Source: Candidatus Gastranaerophilales bacterium (GTDB lineage: Bacteria > Cyanobacteriota > Vampirovibrionia > Gastranaerophilales > Gastranaerophilaceae). Taken from it: a stretch of DNA of 64,000 nt. The translations under genes and the position numbers were made by a program. The stretch covers positions 1 to 64,000 of the forward strand of contig CAJULX010000006.1 of assembly GCA_910587245.1 (NCBI GenBank), in the 5' to 3' direction. The notes under the pieces are model-generated. The model had not been told where the DNA came from. It made no database searches and saw nothing but the letters and a program-made list of their open reading frames with translations. The first letter of the stretch is position 1. Each line of letters begins with the position of its first letter. Below, piece after piece: positions 25,794-34,117 of the stretch.

Positions 25794-27110
25794 TTGCCCC
25801 AGCCGTTAAGAAAAACAGATTATTATTTTAATGAAAATTCACCTGCATATTTAAATTCAAACGGTGTGCGGAGAAATTTTGCAAATCCTGCTTATCCGCA
25901 GAATATGCAAACCTGCGGGCAGAATTTGGCATACGCTAATCCAAATACCGTAAGATATCCTGCCGTGAAAGAAAGGCGGGGCAGACTAAAACCGGTTCCA
26001 AAGAAAAACGTAAGGAAAAAAGAAAATTCTTTTATTACCTTATTTAAAGCGCTCTTTAAACTTACCTTTATCGCCTGTTTTTTTGGAGCTTTTGTGTATT
26101 ATATCCTCCCTTATAATTATTCAAATTATTTTGAACCTATGATATTAAACAGGTTTTTAAACAGAAATATTAATTTTAATGCAAAAGAATACGCGGCACC
26201 TTCCGCTTCTTATCTTGCAAATTCAAATTTTATGGGTGAAAAATTAATTGTGCCCGTACGCCATAATAAGGCGCAAATGGTTCCCCTTGCCCCCGCTTCA
26301 AGATTTTATGCTCTTGAAGATAAATTAACAATGCTTTCAGTTAAATATCCGCAAATTGAGCCTGCTATTTATGTTTGGGATTATTCTAAATCAAGAAGCG
26401 TTGAAATTAATTCAAATGAAATTTATTCTTCCGCAAGTATTATAAAGCTGCCTGTTCTGGTTGAGCTTTTAAGATATTCTCAATCTTTGAAAAAGGCAGG
26501 ACATAAACCGATTGATTTTAATAAAAAATTATTATTTGATGAAATATACAGAACCTCAGGCTCCGGTTCTTTGCAATATGAAAGAGCGGGTAATTCTTAT
26601 TCGATAAACCACCTTGCAAGCATAATGATTCAATCTTCGGATAATTCAGCCACCAATATGCTGTTGGAGCAGATTGGCGGTATGGAGGGCTTGAATTCTG
26701 CCATAAGAAAATGGGGGCTTAAATCTACTCAAATTTCAAACTGGCTTCCCGATCTTAAGGGGACAAATACAATCAGTGCAAAAGATATGGCAACCTTGCT
26801 TTATAATATTGATAATCCTAAATTTTTAAACAATGATTCAAAATATTTAATTCAGCAGTATATGTCAAATGTGCATAATAACACATTAATTCATGCAGGG
26901 CTTCCAAAAGAAGCGGAATTCCTTCATAAAACAGGTGATATTGGTACAATGCTCGGGGATGCCGGAATTGTTTATGCGCCAAACGGCAGAAAATATATTG
27001 TTGTAATTTTAACAAAACGCAAATTTAATGATTATTCCGCACGCGATTTTATTCAGCAGGCTTCAAAAATTATCTATCAATCCGTTATAGAAAATGCTGA
27101 TACCTATTAA
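25794..27110 (+). CDS. Membrane-anchored serine beta-lactamase-fold protein
   Basis: A Pro/Asn/Tyr-rich cytoplasmic N-terminus (about 1-80) is followed by one membrane span (about 86-108) and a periplasmic class A beta-lactamase-like domain. The three active-site motifs are clear: SIIK (S215-K218), SDN (282-284) and KTG (379-381). No class A ExxLN omega-loop glutamate was found, so it may be a penicillin-interacting peptidase or inactive hydrolase rather than a resistance enzyme. The start is a TTG behind AAGGAG. It is transcribed alone and ends at a bidirectional terminator. Confidence 0.85.
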   Translation: MPQPLRKTDYYFNENSPAYLNSNGVRRNFANPAYPQNMQTCGQNLAYANPNTVRYPAVKERRGRLKPVPKKNVRKKENSFITLFKALFKLTFIACFFGAFVYYILPYNYSNYFEPMILNRFLNRNINFNAKEYAAPSASYLANSNFMGEKLIVPVRHNKAQMVPLAPASRFYALEDKLTMLSVKYPQIEPAIYVWDYSKSRSVEINSNEIYSSASIIKLPVLVELLRYSQSLKKAGHKPIDFNKKLLFDEIYRTSGSGSLQYERAGNSYSINHLASIMIQSSDNSATNMLLEQIGGMEGLNSAIRKWGLKSTQISNWLPDLKGTNTISAKDMATLLYNIDNPKFLNNDSKYLIQQYMSNVHNNTLIHAGLPKEAEFLHKTGDIGTMLGDAGIVYAPNGRKYIVVILTKRKFNDYSARDFIQQASKIIYQSVIENADTY

Positions 27111-27126
27111 TTTTATCAATGTATAA

Positions 27127-27162
27127 AAAATCCGCCCTCAAATTTCATCAGGCGGATTTTAG
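27127..27162. terminator. Bidirectional intrinsic terminator
   Basis: AAAATCCGCC (27127-27136) pairs perfectly with GGCGGATTTT (27151-27160) across a 14-nt loop. It lies between the convergent beta-lactamase-like gene and aspS and can serve both. Confidence 0.85.
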
Positions 27163-27172
27163 TTGTATATTT

Positions 27173-28948
27173 TTATATTTTTACGGGATTTCTGAGTCTT
27201 ATATGTAATTCTCTAAGCTGTTCTTCGCTTGCAATACCCGGGGCATTTGTCATCAAATCTTTTGCCTGAGAGTTTTTCGGGAATGCAATAACGTCTCTTA
27301 TTGAATTTGACCTTGTTAAAAGCGCAACAAGTCTGTCTAAACCAAGTGCCAGACCGCCATGCGGAGGTGTTCCGTATTGAAAAGCGGTAACGAGAAATTC
27401 AAATTTTTCTTGAATATCTTCTTCCGTAAGCCCCAGGGCTTTAAAGATTTTTTCTTGAATTTCGGCATCATGGATTCTTATTGAGCCGCCGCCAAGCTCG
27501 TTTCCGTTGTAAACAACGTCATATGCAATTGATTTAACGTTTCCTTTATCGTTTTCGAGTTTATCAATATCTTCTAAAGCAGGCATTGTGAAAGGATGGT
27601 GTACTGAAACAAATCTTTCATCTTCTTCGGAATATTCAAACAGAGGAAAATCAACTACCCATAGAAGGTCATGTTTATCTTTATCAATTAAGCCGAGTCT
27701 GTCGCCAAAATATAATCTGAATCTTCCTAAAACATCAAATACCACTTTCGGTTTATCTGCTACAAAGAATACTATATCGCCTTTTTCAGCGCCTGCTCTT
27801 TTTTGAATTTCATTAATCTGTTCTTCGTTTAAGAATTTAAACACGGGTGATTTTACAGAGCCGTCTTCAAGATAAGTTACCCAGGCAAGACCCTTTGCGC
27901 CGAATTTTATTGCAAGATTGCGGACATCATCCATTTCTTTTCTTGAATATCCTGCGATACCGGGGATTTTAATTGCACGAACCGTTCCGCCTGCGCTGAT
28001 TACATTTTTAAATGCTTCAAAAGTTGATGCTTCCATAATGTCTGTTACATCAAACAATTCTAAGCCAAATCTTGTATCGGGCTTGTCTGAGCCGTATTTT
28101 TCCATAGCTTCTTTCCAGGTGAGACGTTTGAACGGAGTTTGGATTTCAACCCCTGCAGCTTTGAAGGCATCTTTCAATAAACCCTCTGTCATTTTCAGGA
28201 TATCTTCCTGCTCAACAAAGCTCATCTCAATATCAACCTGTGTAAATTCAGGCTGTCTGTCTGCTCTTAAGTCTTCATCTCTAAAGCATTTTGCGATTTG
28301 ATAGTATTTTTCAATTCCGCCTACCATTAATAATTGTTTAAAAATTTGCGGAGATTGGGGAAGTGCAAAGAATTTTCCGTCAAAAACGCGGCTCGGTACA
28401 AGATAATCTCTTGCACCTTCGGGTGTTGTTTTAATTAAAACGGGTGTTTCCACTTCCATAAAATCTAAACCGTTTAAATAATTTCTGATAGAAGTTACGA
28501 TTTTATGTCTTAATTTAAGGTTGTTTAGCATTTTTTCGTTTCTTAAATCAAGATATCTGTATTTTAATCTTATATCCTCGGAAACACTGTCATCTTCCAA
28601 TACAAAAGGCAGTGTTTTTGCGGCTGATAAAATAGTTATTTCATCGGGATAAATTTCTATTGTTCCTGTTTGCAGGCGTTCGTTTATTGTGTCATCAGGT
28701 CTTTTTGAAACTTTTCCTTTAACCTGAACAACAAATTCACTTCTTAATTTGCCGAATGTCTCATAAACATTGGGATTAATTTTAGGGTCTGCAACAACTT
28801 GAAAAAGTCCGCTTCTGTCTCTTATTTCAACGAAAATAATTCCGCCTAAATCGCGCACTGTTGAAACCCAGCCTGCAAGTGTACATTCTTTTCCGATAAA
28901 TTCTTCCGTAATTTCGGTACAATTTTGTTTTTTATAGGTTAATTCCAT
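27173..28948 (-). CDS. aspS: Aspartyl-tRNA synthetase
   Basis: AspS charges tRNA-Asp. The frame runs back to 29041, but the ATG at 28948 behind AGAGGA begins with MELTYKKQNC and gives the normal 591 aa. An N-terminal OB-fold anticodon-binding domain (about 1-105) is followed by class II catalytic motifs, including FRDEDLRADRQPEFTQ and the C-terminal GLALGLDRLVAL. An inserted bacterial GAD domain lies around 290-400. Whether the enzyme also charges tRNA-Asn cannot be told from the sequence. It stands alone between two terminated units. Confidence 0.97.
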   Translation of the reverse strand: MELTYKKQNCTEITEEFIGKECTLAGWVSTVRDLGGIIFVEIRDRSGLFQVVADPKINPNVYETFGKLRSEFVVQVKGKVSKRPDDTINERLQTGTIEIYPDEITILSAAKTLPFVLEDDSVSEDIRLKYRYLDLRNEKMLNNLKLRHKIVTSIRNYLNGLDFMEVETPVLIKTTPEGARDYLVPSRVFDGKFFALPQSPQIFKQLLMVGGIEKYYQIAKCFRDEDLRADRQPEFTQVDIEMSFVEQEDILKMTEGLLKDAFKAAGVEIQTPFKRLTWKEAMEKYGSDKPDTRFGLELFDVTDIMEASTFEAFKNVISAGGTVRAIKIPGIAGYSRKEMDDVRNLAIKFGAKGLAWVTYLEDGSVKSPVFKFLNEEQINEIQKRAGAEKGDIVFFVADKPKVVFDVLGRFRLYFGDRLGLIDKDKHDLLWVVDFPLFEYSEEDERFVSVHHPFTMPALEDIDKLENDKGNVKSIAYDVVYNGNELGGGSIRIHDAEIQEKIFKALGLTEEDIQEKFEFLVTAFQYGTPPHGGLALGLDRLVALLTRSNSIRDVIAFPKNSQAKDLMTNAPGIASEEQLRELHIRLRNPVKI

Positions 28949-29117
28949 GGTTATCCTCTTAAAAATTTGTCTTGTTAGCTTGATTATAAAATAAACATAC
29001 CAAATTGAACAAATTTTGTAAAAAAATTGAAAAAAATGCATGCAATTTTAATATTTGATATAAAATTTTGTACGTTATGATTGGAATTTATAGTTAGAGA
29101 AATGAAAGGAAAAAACC

Positions 29118-29423
29118 ATGGATGAAAAAACAATAGGAATCTTCGGTACAATTGCAGTTATTTTACTTGGCGTTATAGGTTCACTTCTTGCTTGGTGTCT
29201 TGGCGGCAAAGATTTACAGGGTAATAAAAGAGAAGTAATAAGACAGATGCTTAACTTTGAAATTACTTTAATTATCGTGAGCTTCCTTGCAATTATTCCG
29301 CTGGTTGGTCTTCTTGTAGGTTTAGCAGTTCTTATTGCAAATATTACTTTTGCAATTAAATCTTTTAAGGCATTCAATAATGATGCTGAATTCAAAGCCC
29401 CCGCTTATGAATTTGTAAAATAA
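29118..29423 (+). CDS. Small DUF4870-like membrane protein, 101 aa
   Basis: There are three hydrophobic segments (about 7-28, 47-65 and 62-82, the last two close together), with a short polar loop containing RQMLNFEITL and a polar C-terminus. The loop resembles the DUF4870/TIC20-like small membrane proteins, which have a conserved NFxxT element before the second span. The function is unknown. AAAGGAAA precedes the ATG, and a terminator directly follows, so it is monocistronic. The name is tentative. Confidence 0.72.
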   Translation: MDEKTIGIFGTIAVILLGVIGSLLAWCLGGKDLQGNKREVIRQMLNFEITLIIVSFLAIIPLVGLLVGLAVLIANITFAIKSFKAFNNDAEFKAPAYEFVK

Positions 29424-29437
29424 TTAAATAATATTTT

Positions 29438-29476
29438 AATGCACGGGCATAATCTTTTTGTGCCTGTGCATTTTTG
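29438..29476 (+). terminator. Intrinsic terminator
   Basis: AATGCACGGGCA (29438-29449) pairs with TGCCTGTGCATT (29461-29472), a 12-bp stem with one G-U pair, followed by a T run. It separates the small membrane protein gene from the metK leader. Confidence 0.82.
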
Positions 29477-29547
29477 TCTTTAAGTTTTCCTTGTTTTCTT
29501 TTAGCTTCGTAGTAGAATGTTTTATATTGATATATTATTTTTTGCCG

Positions 29548-29590
29548 GGTCGGAATTAAAAACCTTACCGGCCGAATAGAAATTAAGGAG
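29548..29590 (+). promoter_or_regulatory. Candidate H-type pseudoknot in the metK leader (possible riboswitch)
   Basis: Stem P1 pairs GGTCGG (29548-29553) with CCGGCC (29568-29573), with one G-U pair. The P1 loop ends in CCTTA (29563-29567), which pairs with TAAGG (29584-29588) inside the metK Shine-Dalgarno AAGGAG (29585-29590). The two helices abut with no spacer, and the connecting loops are A-rich (AATTAAAAA and GAATAGAAAT). An alternative P1 register, GCCGG 29544-29548 with CCGGC 29568-29572, is also possible. The layout matches compact riboswitches such as SAM-II/SAM-V or preQ1-I. The ligand is inferred only from the gene. Confidence 0.45.
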
Positions 29591-29596
29591 AAAAAG

Positions 29597-30862
29597 ATGG
29601 CACTTAAAAACTTTTTATTTACGTCTGAATCTGTAACCGAAGGGCACCCCGATAAGGTTTGTGACCAGATTTCGGATGCTATTCTTGATGAATTTTTAAG
29701 CAAAGACCCTAATTCAAGAGTTGCTGCGGAAACAACCGTAACAACTGGTATGGCACTTGTTTGCGGTGAAATTTCATCAAGCTGTTATGTTGATATCCCG
29801 TCCGTTGTAAGAAATACAATTAAATCAATCGGATATAAAGGCGAAGAAGGCGGCGGCTTTGATTATAAAACATGCGCCGTGCTTACAAGCATTGATGAAC
29901 AGTCAACAGATATCGCAGGCGGGGTTAATAAAGCTCTTGAAACAAGAAATGATAATTCTGATGTTTCTACAACCGAAACTGATGATATAGGCGCGGGTGA
30001 CCAGGGGATTATGTTTGGCTATGCCTGCAATGAAACCCCTGAATTAATGCCGCTTCCGATTTCGCTTGCTCACAGATTGTCATTCAGGCTTGCTGAAATC
30101 AGAAAACAGCATATTGTAAATTATTTAAGACCTGACGGTAAATCTCAGGTAACCGTTGAATATAAAGAAGGAAAACCATATAGAATTGATACAATTGTTT
30201 TATCAACCCAGCATGACCCTGAAATTAACGGTATTTCCGATAATAAAAAAGTTCAGGAGATCATAAGAGAAGATTTAATTAAACATGTTATTGATTATGT
30301 TTTCCAAAACGAAGCAATTAAGCCTGATTCAACCACAAAATATCTTATTAATCCGTCAGGAAGATTTGTTATCGGCGGTCCGCAGGGTGACGCAGGCTTA
30401 ACGGGAAGAAAAATTATTGTTGATACGTATGGCGGATATGCCCGTCATGGCGGCGGCGCGTTTTCAGGAAAAGACCCCACCAAGGTAGATAGAAGCGCTG
30501 CATATGCCGCAAGATGGGTTGCAAAAAATATTGTAGCCGCAGGCTTGGCTGAAAAATGCGAAATTGAGCTTGCATATGCAATCGGTGTAAGCCGTCCCGT
30601 TTCCGTTTTAGTGGATACTTTCGGCACAGGCAAAGTTTCCGATGAAGTGCTTTCCGAAATGGTTCAAAGAAACTTTGATTTAAGACCGAATGCAATTATA
30701 AAGCAGTTTGATTTAAGAAATCTTCCCGCTAAAAACGGCGGTAAATTTTATTCAAGACTTGCTGCATACGGACATATCGGCCGTACGGATTTTCCTGTTC
30801 CCTGGGAAGAAACACAAATGGCAAAGAAACTTGAATCCGAAGCCTTTGCGCTTAAAGCATAA
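29597..30862 (+). CDS. metK: S-adenosylmethionine synthase
   Basis: MetK makes S-adenosylmethionine from methionine and ATP, the methyl donor for RsmH and, after decarboxylation, the aminopropyl donor for SpeE in this same window. Motifs are GHPDKVCDQISDAILD, GAGDQGIMFGYA and GGGAFSGKDPTKVDRSAAY. The length is 421 aa, slightly above the usual 385-400. The Shine-Dalgarno AAGGAG is part of a possible pseudoknot in the leader. The DciA-like gene follows after 18 nt. Confidence 0.97.
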   Translation: MALKNFLFTSESVTEGHPDKVCDQISDAILDEFLSKDPNSRVAAETTVTTGMALVCGEISSSCYVDIPSVVRNTIKSIGYKGEEGGGFDYKTCAVLTSIDEQSTDIAGGVNKALETRNDNSDVSTTETDDIGAGDQGIMFGYACNETPELMPLPISLAHRLSFRLAEIRKQHIVNYLRPDGKSQVTVEYKEGKPYRIDTIVLSTQHDPEINGISDNKKVQEIIREDLIKHVIDYVFQNEAIKPDSTTKYLINPSGRFVIGGPQGDAGLTGRKIIVDTYGGYARHGGGAFSGKDPTKVDRSAAYAARWVAKNIVAAGLAEKCEIELAYAIGVSRPVSVLVDTFGTGKVSDEVLSEMVQRNFDLRPNAIIKQFDLRNLPAKNGGKFYSRLAAYGHIGRTDFPVPWEETQMAKKLESEAFALKA

Positions 30863-30880
30863 AAGCGGAAACATTGCTGT

Positions 30881-31444
30881 ATGGCAAACGAATTTTCAAA
30901 AATTTCAGATATTTTAGATACGTCTGTCCAAGCCTCCAACAGGTTTGGGCAGGCTTTTGAAAAAAGCAAAACATGCAGCATGTTTTTCTCTTTCTGGAAA
31001 GATGTTGTGGGGAAAAAATTTGAAAAATTATCTATTCCTTATGAATTGAAAGGCTCGATTTTATTTGTATCTGCGGCAAGTCCTGCTGTTATTCAGGAAT
31101 TAAATTTCTTTAAAAAAGAAATAATAGAAAAATATACTCCCTATGCTGACGGACTTGAATTAAAATTAACGGATATAAGGTTTGATTATAAAAACTGGGG
31201 TTCAATTAAGGCGCAGTTATTAAATGATGCAAAATCGGATAAAACTTTTGATACTGATACTCCCGATTATTACACCCAAAAAGATTACGAAAAGATTGGT
31301 TTGGATAACAGTGAAAAGGCTGACTTTGATAAGTTAAAAAATACACTTGAAAATGTTAAATCTCTGCCCCCTCAACTTAAAGAAAAAATGTTTAATAATG
31401 CTTTAAATCAATATAAAGCAAAGAAACTCAGACAAAAACCATAA
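30881..31444 (+). CDS. DciA-like protein (DUF721)
   Basis: The segment FWKDVVGKKFEKLSIPYELKG followed by LFVSAASPAVIQELNFFK fits the DUF721/DciA family, whose members load the DnaB replicative helicase in bacteria lacking DnaC or DnaI. Only the core of about 100 residues matches; the C-terminal 80 residues are polar and probably flexible. It lies 18 nt after metK. The identification is by pattern and is moderately secure. Confidence 0.72.
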   Translation: MANEFSKISDILDTSVQASNRFGQAFEKSKTCSMFFSFWKDVVGKKFEKLSIPYELKGSILFVSAASPAVIQELNFFKKEIIEKYTPYADGLELKLTDIRFDYKNWGSIKAQLLNDAKSDKTFDTDTPDYYTQKDYEKIGLDNSEKADFDKLKNTLENVKSLPPQLKEKMFNNALNQYKAKKLRQKP

Positions 31445-31535
31445 TTGTTATATTTTAGTAACATTTATGGAAAAATTTTAAAAAATTTATTAAAATAGTC
31501 TTAAATATTGTTAATAATTATGCGGAGAAAATAAA

Positions 31536-31790
31536 TTGGCCGGCGATAAAAAAGTAGTTTCTTTCGGAAAAAAACAAAAACAGGAAAAAAAAGAACAGAG
31601 TAATATTGAATATTGCAGTTTTTGCAAACGTCCGAATACCGAAGTACCTAAAATGGTAAAAGGGCCTGATGTTAATATATGCTCCGAATGTGTTTTAATT
31701 GCCGTTCAATATTTGATTTTGCAGGATGGCGCCATGTCGGCTGAGGCTCAAAGGGTTCTTAATCTTCTTTGGGATATTAAAGATAAATAG
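31536..31790 (+). CDS. Free-standing ClpX-type zinc-binding domain protein, 84 aa
   Basis: Residues 24-65 read as the N-terminal zinc domain of ClpX: YCSFCKRPNTEV, KMVKGPDVNICSECV, with C27, C30, C49 and C52 as metal ligands. No AAA+ ATPase follows; the protein ends after 84 aa, with a basic Lys/Gln-rich N-terminal arm. In ClpX this domain dimerises and binds substrates and adaptors such as SspB. A solo copy could act as an adaptor or competitor, which is inference. The start is a TTG behind GCGGAG, and the next gene starts 2 nt after its stop. Confidence 0.8.
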   Translation: MAGDKKVVSFGKKQKQEKKEQSNIEYCSFCKRPNTEVPKMVKGPDVNICSECVLIAVQYLILQDGAMSAEAQRVLNLLWDIKDK

Positions 31791-31792
31791 CT

Positions 31793-33418
31793 ATGGAAGA
31801 TTCTAAAATCCGCCAGCGTGCACATATTTTGCATGAAATATCAAAACTCAGACAGCTTTCAAATGTTTCTGATTCTGATGTTGAAGCTGCAATTGCGGAA
31901 TTATCAAAAATTGAAGACAGATTTTTTCTTTGCACGGTTATTTTAAAAGAAATAAACGGCTCGATTGTTTATTTTGATGGCGTTCTTGCTTTGCTTGCCA
32001 TTAATCTTGCGCGTGATGTACTTGAAAAATGCGTGTTTACTTTTCTTGAAAAGCCATCCGTGTCTGATGAAAAGAAACTTTTTTTAATAAATATCCTGAA
32101 TCAGGCAGGCATTCCCGTTGATTTGAACATGATTCATTCATATATTAAAAACCCTGATGCCGCCATAGACAGTGAAACCGAAAAATTTTTAAAGCTTGCG
32201 GAAGTTAATCCTGAAGCGCAAATTGATTTTCTTGATTTTTATTTCGGAATAAATGAGGATGACAGGGCAATTTTGCTTGATACAATCATAAATGATTACA
32301 CATCCGATCATCTTGCAAATATTTTAATCCCGCTTATCTATTCCGTGAATGATTCAAATATTCTTAAAATCTGTATTGAAGGGCTTTTAAAATCAAAATC
32401 TTATTTGAGCTTTGCTCCTCTTGATTGGCTTATACAATCATCATCCGACCCTTTGATAGTTTCTTTTTCAAAAAAGATTAAAAACGAATTAAAAATAGCG
32501 GGTTTAAGAAAAAATATAACAACGCTTGAATATTATAAAGAGCTTTTTAAAACCTCGCGTCCTCTTGATTTTTTTGTTTCATCGATTGACGGTGAATCAA
32601 ATTTTTCGCTGATTTTTTCAAGAGCATATGATAATGGTGCAATTTCAACATTTTTTGCCGTATTTAATCTTGAAACAGGGCCTGTATCCTGTTTTGGACT
32701 TTCGAATATCACAAAGGCCGAATATGAAAACATAATATTGAGATTTTTTAAGGATTCTGAAAAAATTCCGTTAGATATGCACTTTGCAAAAACTATGATT
32801 GATGAATTTATTGATTTTGCACTGCGGAATAAAACTTACATTCCATACGAACTCCTCTGCTGGCGCCAATTGACATATGATATTGAGTCTCTGGATATTC
32901 CCGTTGAAGAATTTATTAAAAATAATCTTACCCCGTTTAATTTATCTGCCGCAAATTTAAAGTATGCAACAGGTTCAGAGTATACATCGAAGTGGTTTTT
33001 TAAATATTCTTCAAAATACCCGGAGCTCACCTCTTTAATTGACGGTATTTGCGAACTGAATGAGGAAAACTTTGAAGATTTTGACAAGATAACATCGGAT
33101 TTTATTTCAAATTATAAAAATACATCTCTTTATAAAATTTTGAAAAAAAGATTTTTATATCAAAGCTTTTTCTTTAAATCTCTCGGGTTTAAAAATTTAA
33201 CCTCGCTTTTTTCTTCAATATACCTTGAAGATGAGCTTTTAAAGGGATTTTTTGAATTTTCAATTCAAAGAAGCATATATGAATTCTTCCTTGAATTACA
33301 GCAATTAAAAGAAAGTAAAGATAAAAGAAATATCTTTTTTGAAAGAAAAAAGGTTAAACATTTTGATTTTAATTCAAAAAAAATGTTAGAATTGATTGAG
33401 AAAAAATGGACAAATTAA
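31793..33418 (+). CDS. Large helical hypothetical protein, 541 aa
   Basis: The protein is not recognised. It appears almost entirely alpha-helical, with Leu-rich helices in the first 250 residues that may form HEAT-like repeats, and a possible mixed alpha/beta segment near residues 255-310 (FFVSSIDGESNFSLIF). No signal peptide or membrane span was seen. It lies between the ClpX-type zinc finger gene (2 nt) and ruvX (13-nt overlap), so the three are translated from one transcript. No function can be assigned. Confidence 0.75.
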   Translation: MEDSKIRQRAHILHEISKLRQLSNVSDSDVEAAIAELSKIEDRFFLCTVILKEINGSIVYFDGVLALLAINLARDVLEKCVFTFLEKPSVSDEKKLFLINILNQAGIPVDLNMIHSYIKNPDAAIDSETEKFLKLAEVNPEAQIDFLDFYFGINEDDRAILLDTIINDYTSDHLANILIPLIYSVNDSNILKICIEGLLKSKSYLSFAPLDWLIQSSSDPLIVSFSKKIKNELKIAGLRKNITTLEYYKELFKTSRPLDFFVSSIDGESNFSLIFSRAYDNGAISTFFAVFNLETGPVSCFGLSNITKAEYENIILRFFKDSEKIPLDMHFAKTMIDEFIDFALRNKTYIPYELLCWRQLTYDIESLDIPVEEFIKNNLTPFNLSAANLKYATGSEYTSKWFFKYSSKYPELTSLIDGICELNEENFEDFDKITSDFISNYKNTSLYKILKKRFLYQSFFFKSLGFKNLTSLFSSIYLEDELLKGFFEFSIQRSIYEFFLELQQLKESKDKRNIFFERKKVKHFDFNSKKMLELIEKKWTN

Positions 33419-33816
33419 ATAGAATTATGGCGCTTGATATCGGAGATAAAAGAATAGGGGTAGCCTTTTCGGACCCCTTTGGTATCTTTGTATCAAAAAC
33501 GGAACTTATCTTGAGAGATAACGATAAAAAAGCGCTTGAATCTATTGAAGAATACTGTAGAACCTACAATGTGCGGAAAATTCTTGTTGGAGTTCCGTAT
33601 AACATGGATGGTTCATTCGGTTTTCAGGCACAGAAAAATGTAGATTTTATTTCACCTTTAAAGGAAAAATATGAGATAATATATTGGGATGAAAGACTTA
33701 CATCCTTTCAGGCAGAAGAGATGTTAAAAAAAGAAAAAGTAAAATTTACAAAAAATAAGGGGCTTGTCGATATGAGAAGCGCCGCTATAATTTTAGAAGA
33801 TTACTTAGGAGATTAA
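33406..33816 (+). CDS. ruvX: Holliday junction resolvase-like RuvX (YqgF)
   Basis: This RNase H-fold nuclease family acts in 16S rRNA 5'-end processing and possibly Holliday junction resolution. Visible are the N-terminal MALDIGDKRIGVAFSD with the first acidic residue, VGVPYNMDGS, WDERLTSFQAEEML with the catalytic Glu, and the terminal DMRSAAIILEDYL. The 136-aa length is typical. It overlaps the preceding gene by 13 nt and is followed directly by the DUF1292 gene, a pairing also conserved in Firmicutes. Confidence 0.94.
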   Translation: MDKLNRIMALDIGDKRIGVAFSDPFGIFVSKTELILRDNDKKALESIEEYCRTYNVRKILVGVPYNMDGSFGFQAQKNVDFISPLKEKYEIIYWDERLTSFQAEEMLKKEKVKFTKNKGLVDMRSAAIILEDYLGD

Positions 33817-33817
33817 T

Positions 33818-34117
33818 ATGAGCAGATTTGACGATATGGAAAACAGGGAATTACAGGTAATTAAAACCGTTGGTGAAGACGGCGAAGAAGTGAGCTTAAA
33901 ACTTCTTGATATTGTAACCGTAAACGATTTTGATTATGCACTTTTGCTTCCTGTTGACGAAGAATTAGATGAAGAAGAATGCGAAGTTATCCTGATGAGA
34001 TTAAAGCAGGATGCGGCAGAATATGTCTTTGAAACTATTGAAGATGATGAAGAATTCAACCTTGTATCTCAAGCCATTCTTGAAGAAGAAGGCTATGAAG
34101 ATATTGAAGAAGAGTAA
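33818..34117 (+). CDS. DUF1292 family protein, 99 aa
   Basis: This small, very acidic protein has the DUF1292 (YrzB-like) pattern: a beta-rich core with SLKLLDIVTVNDFDYALLLPV then a Glu/Asp-rich helix and tail. Its function is unknown in all organisms I know of. It starts 1 nt after ruvX, the usual neighbour. The last 25 nt overlap the convergent activase-like gene, so the two mRNAs share complementary 3' ends. Confidence 0.85.
   Translation: MSRFDDMENRELQVIKTVGEDGEEVSLKLLDIVTVNDFDYALLLPVDEELDEEECEVILMRLKQDAAEYVFETIEDDEEFNLVSQAILEEEGYEDIEEE

Noticed and set aside
29424..29596. Classic S-box (SAM-I) riboswitch before metK
   Set aside because: The leader is too short and lacks the four-way junction sequences; only the small pseudoknot is possible.
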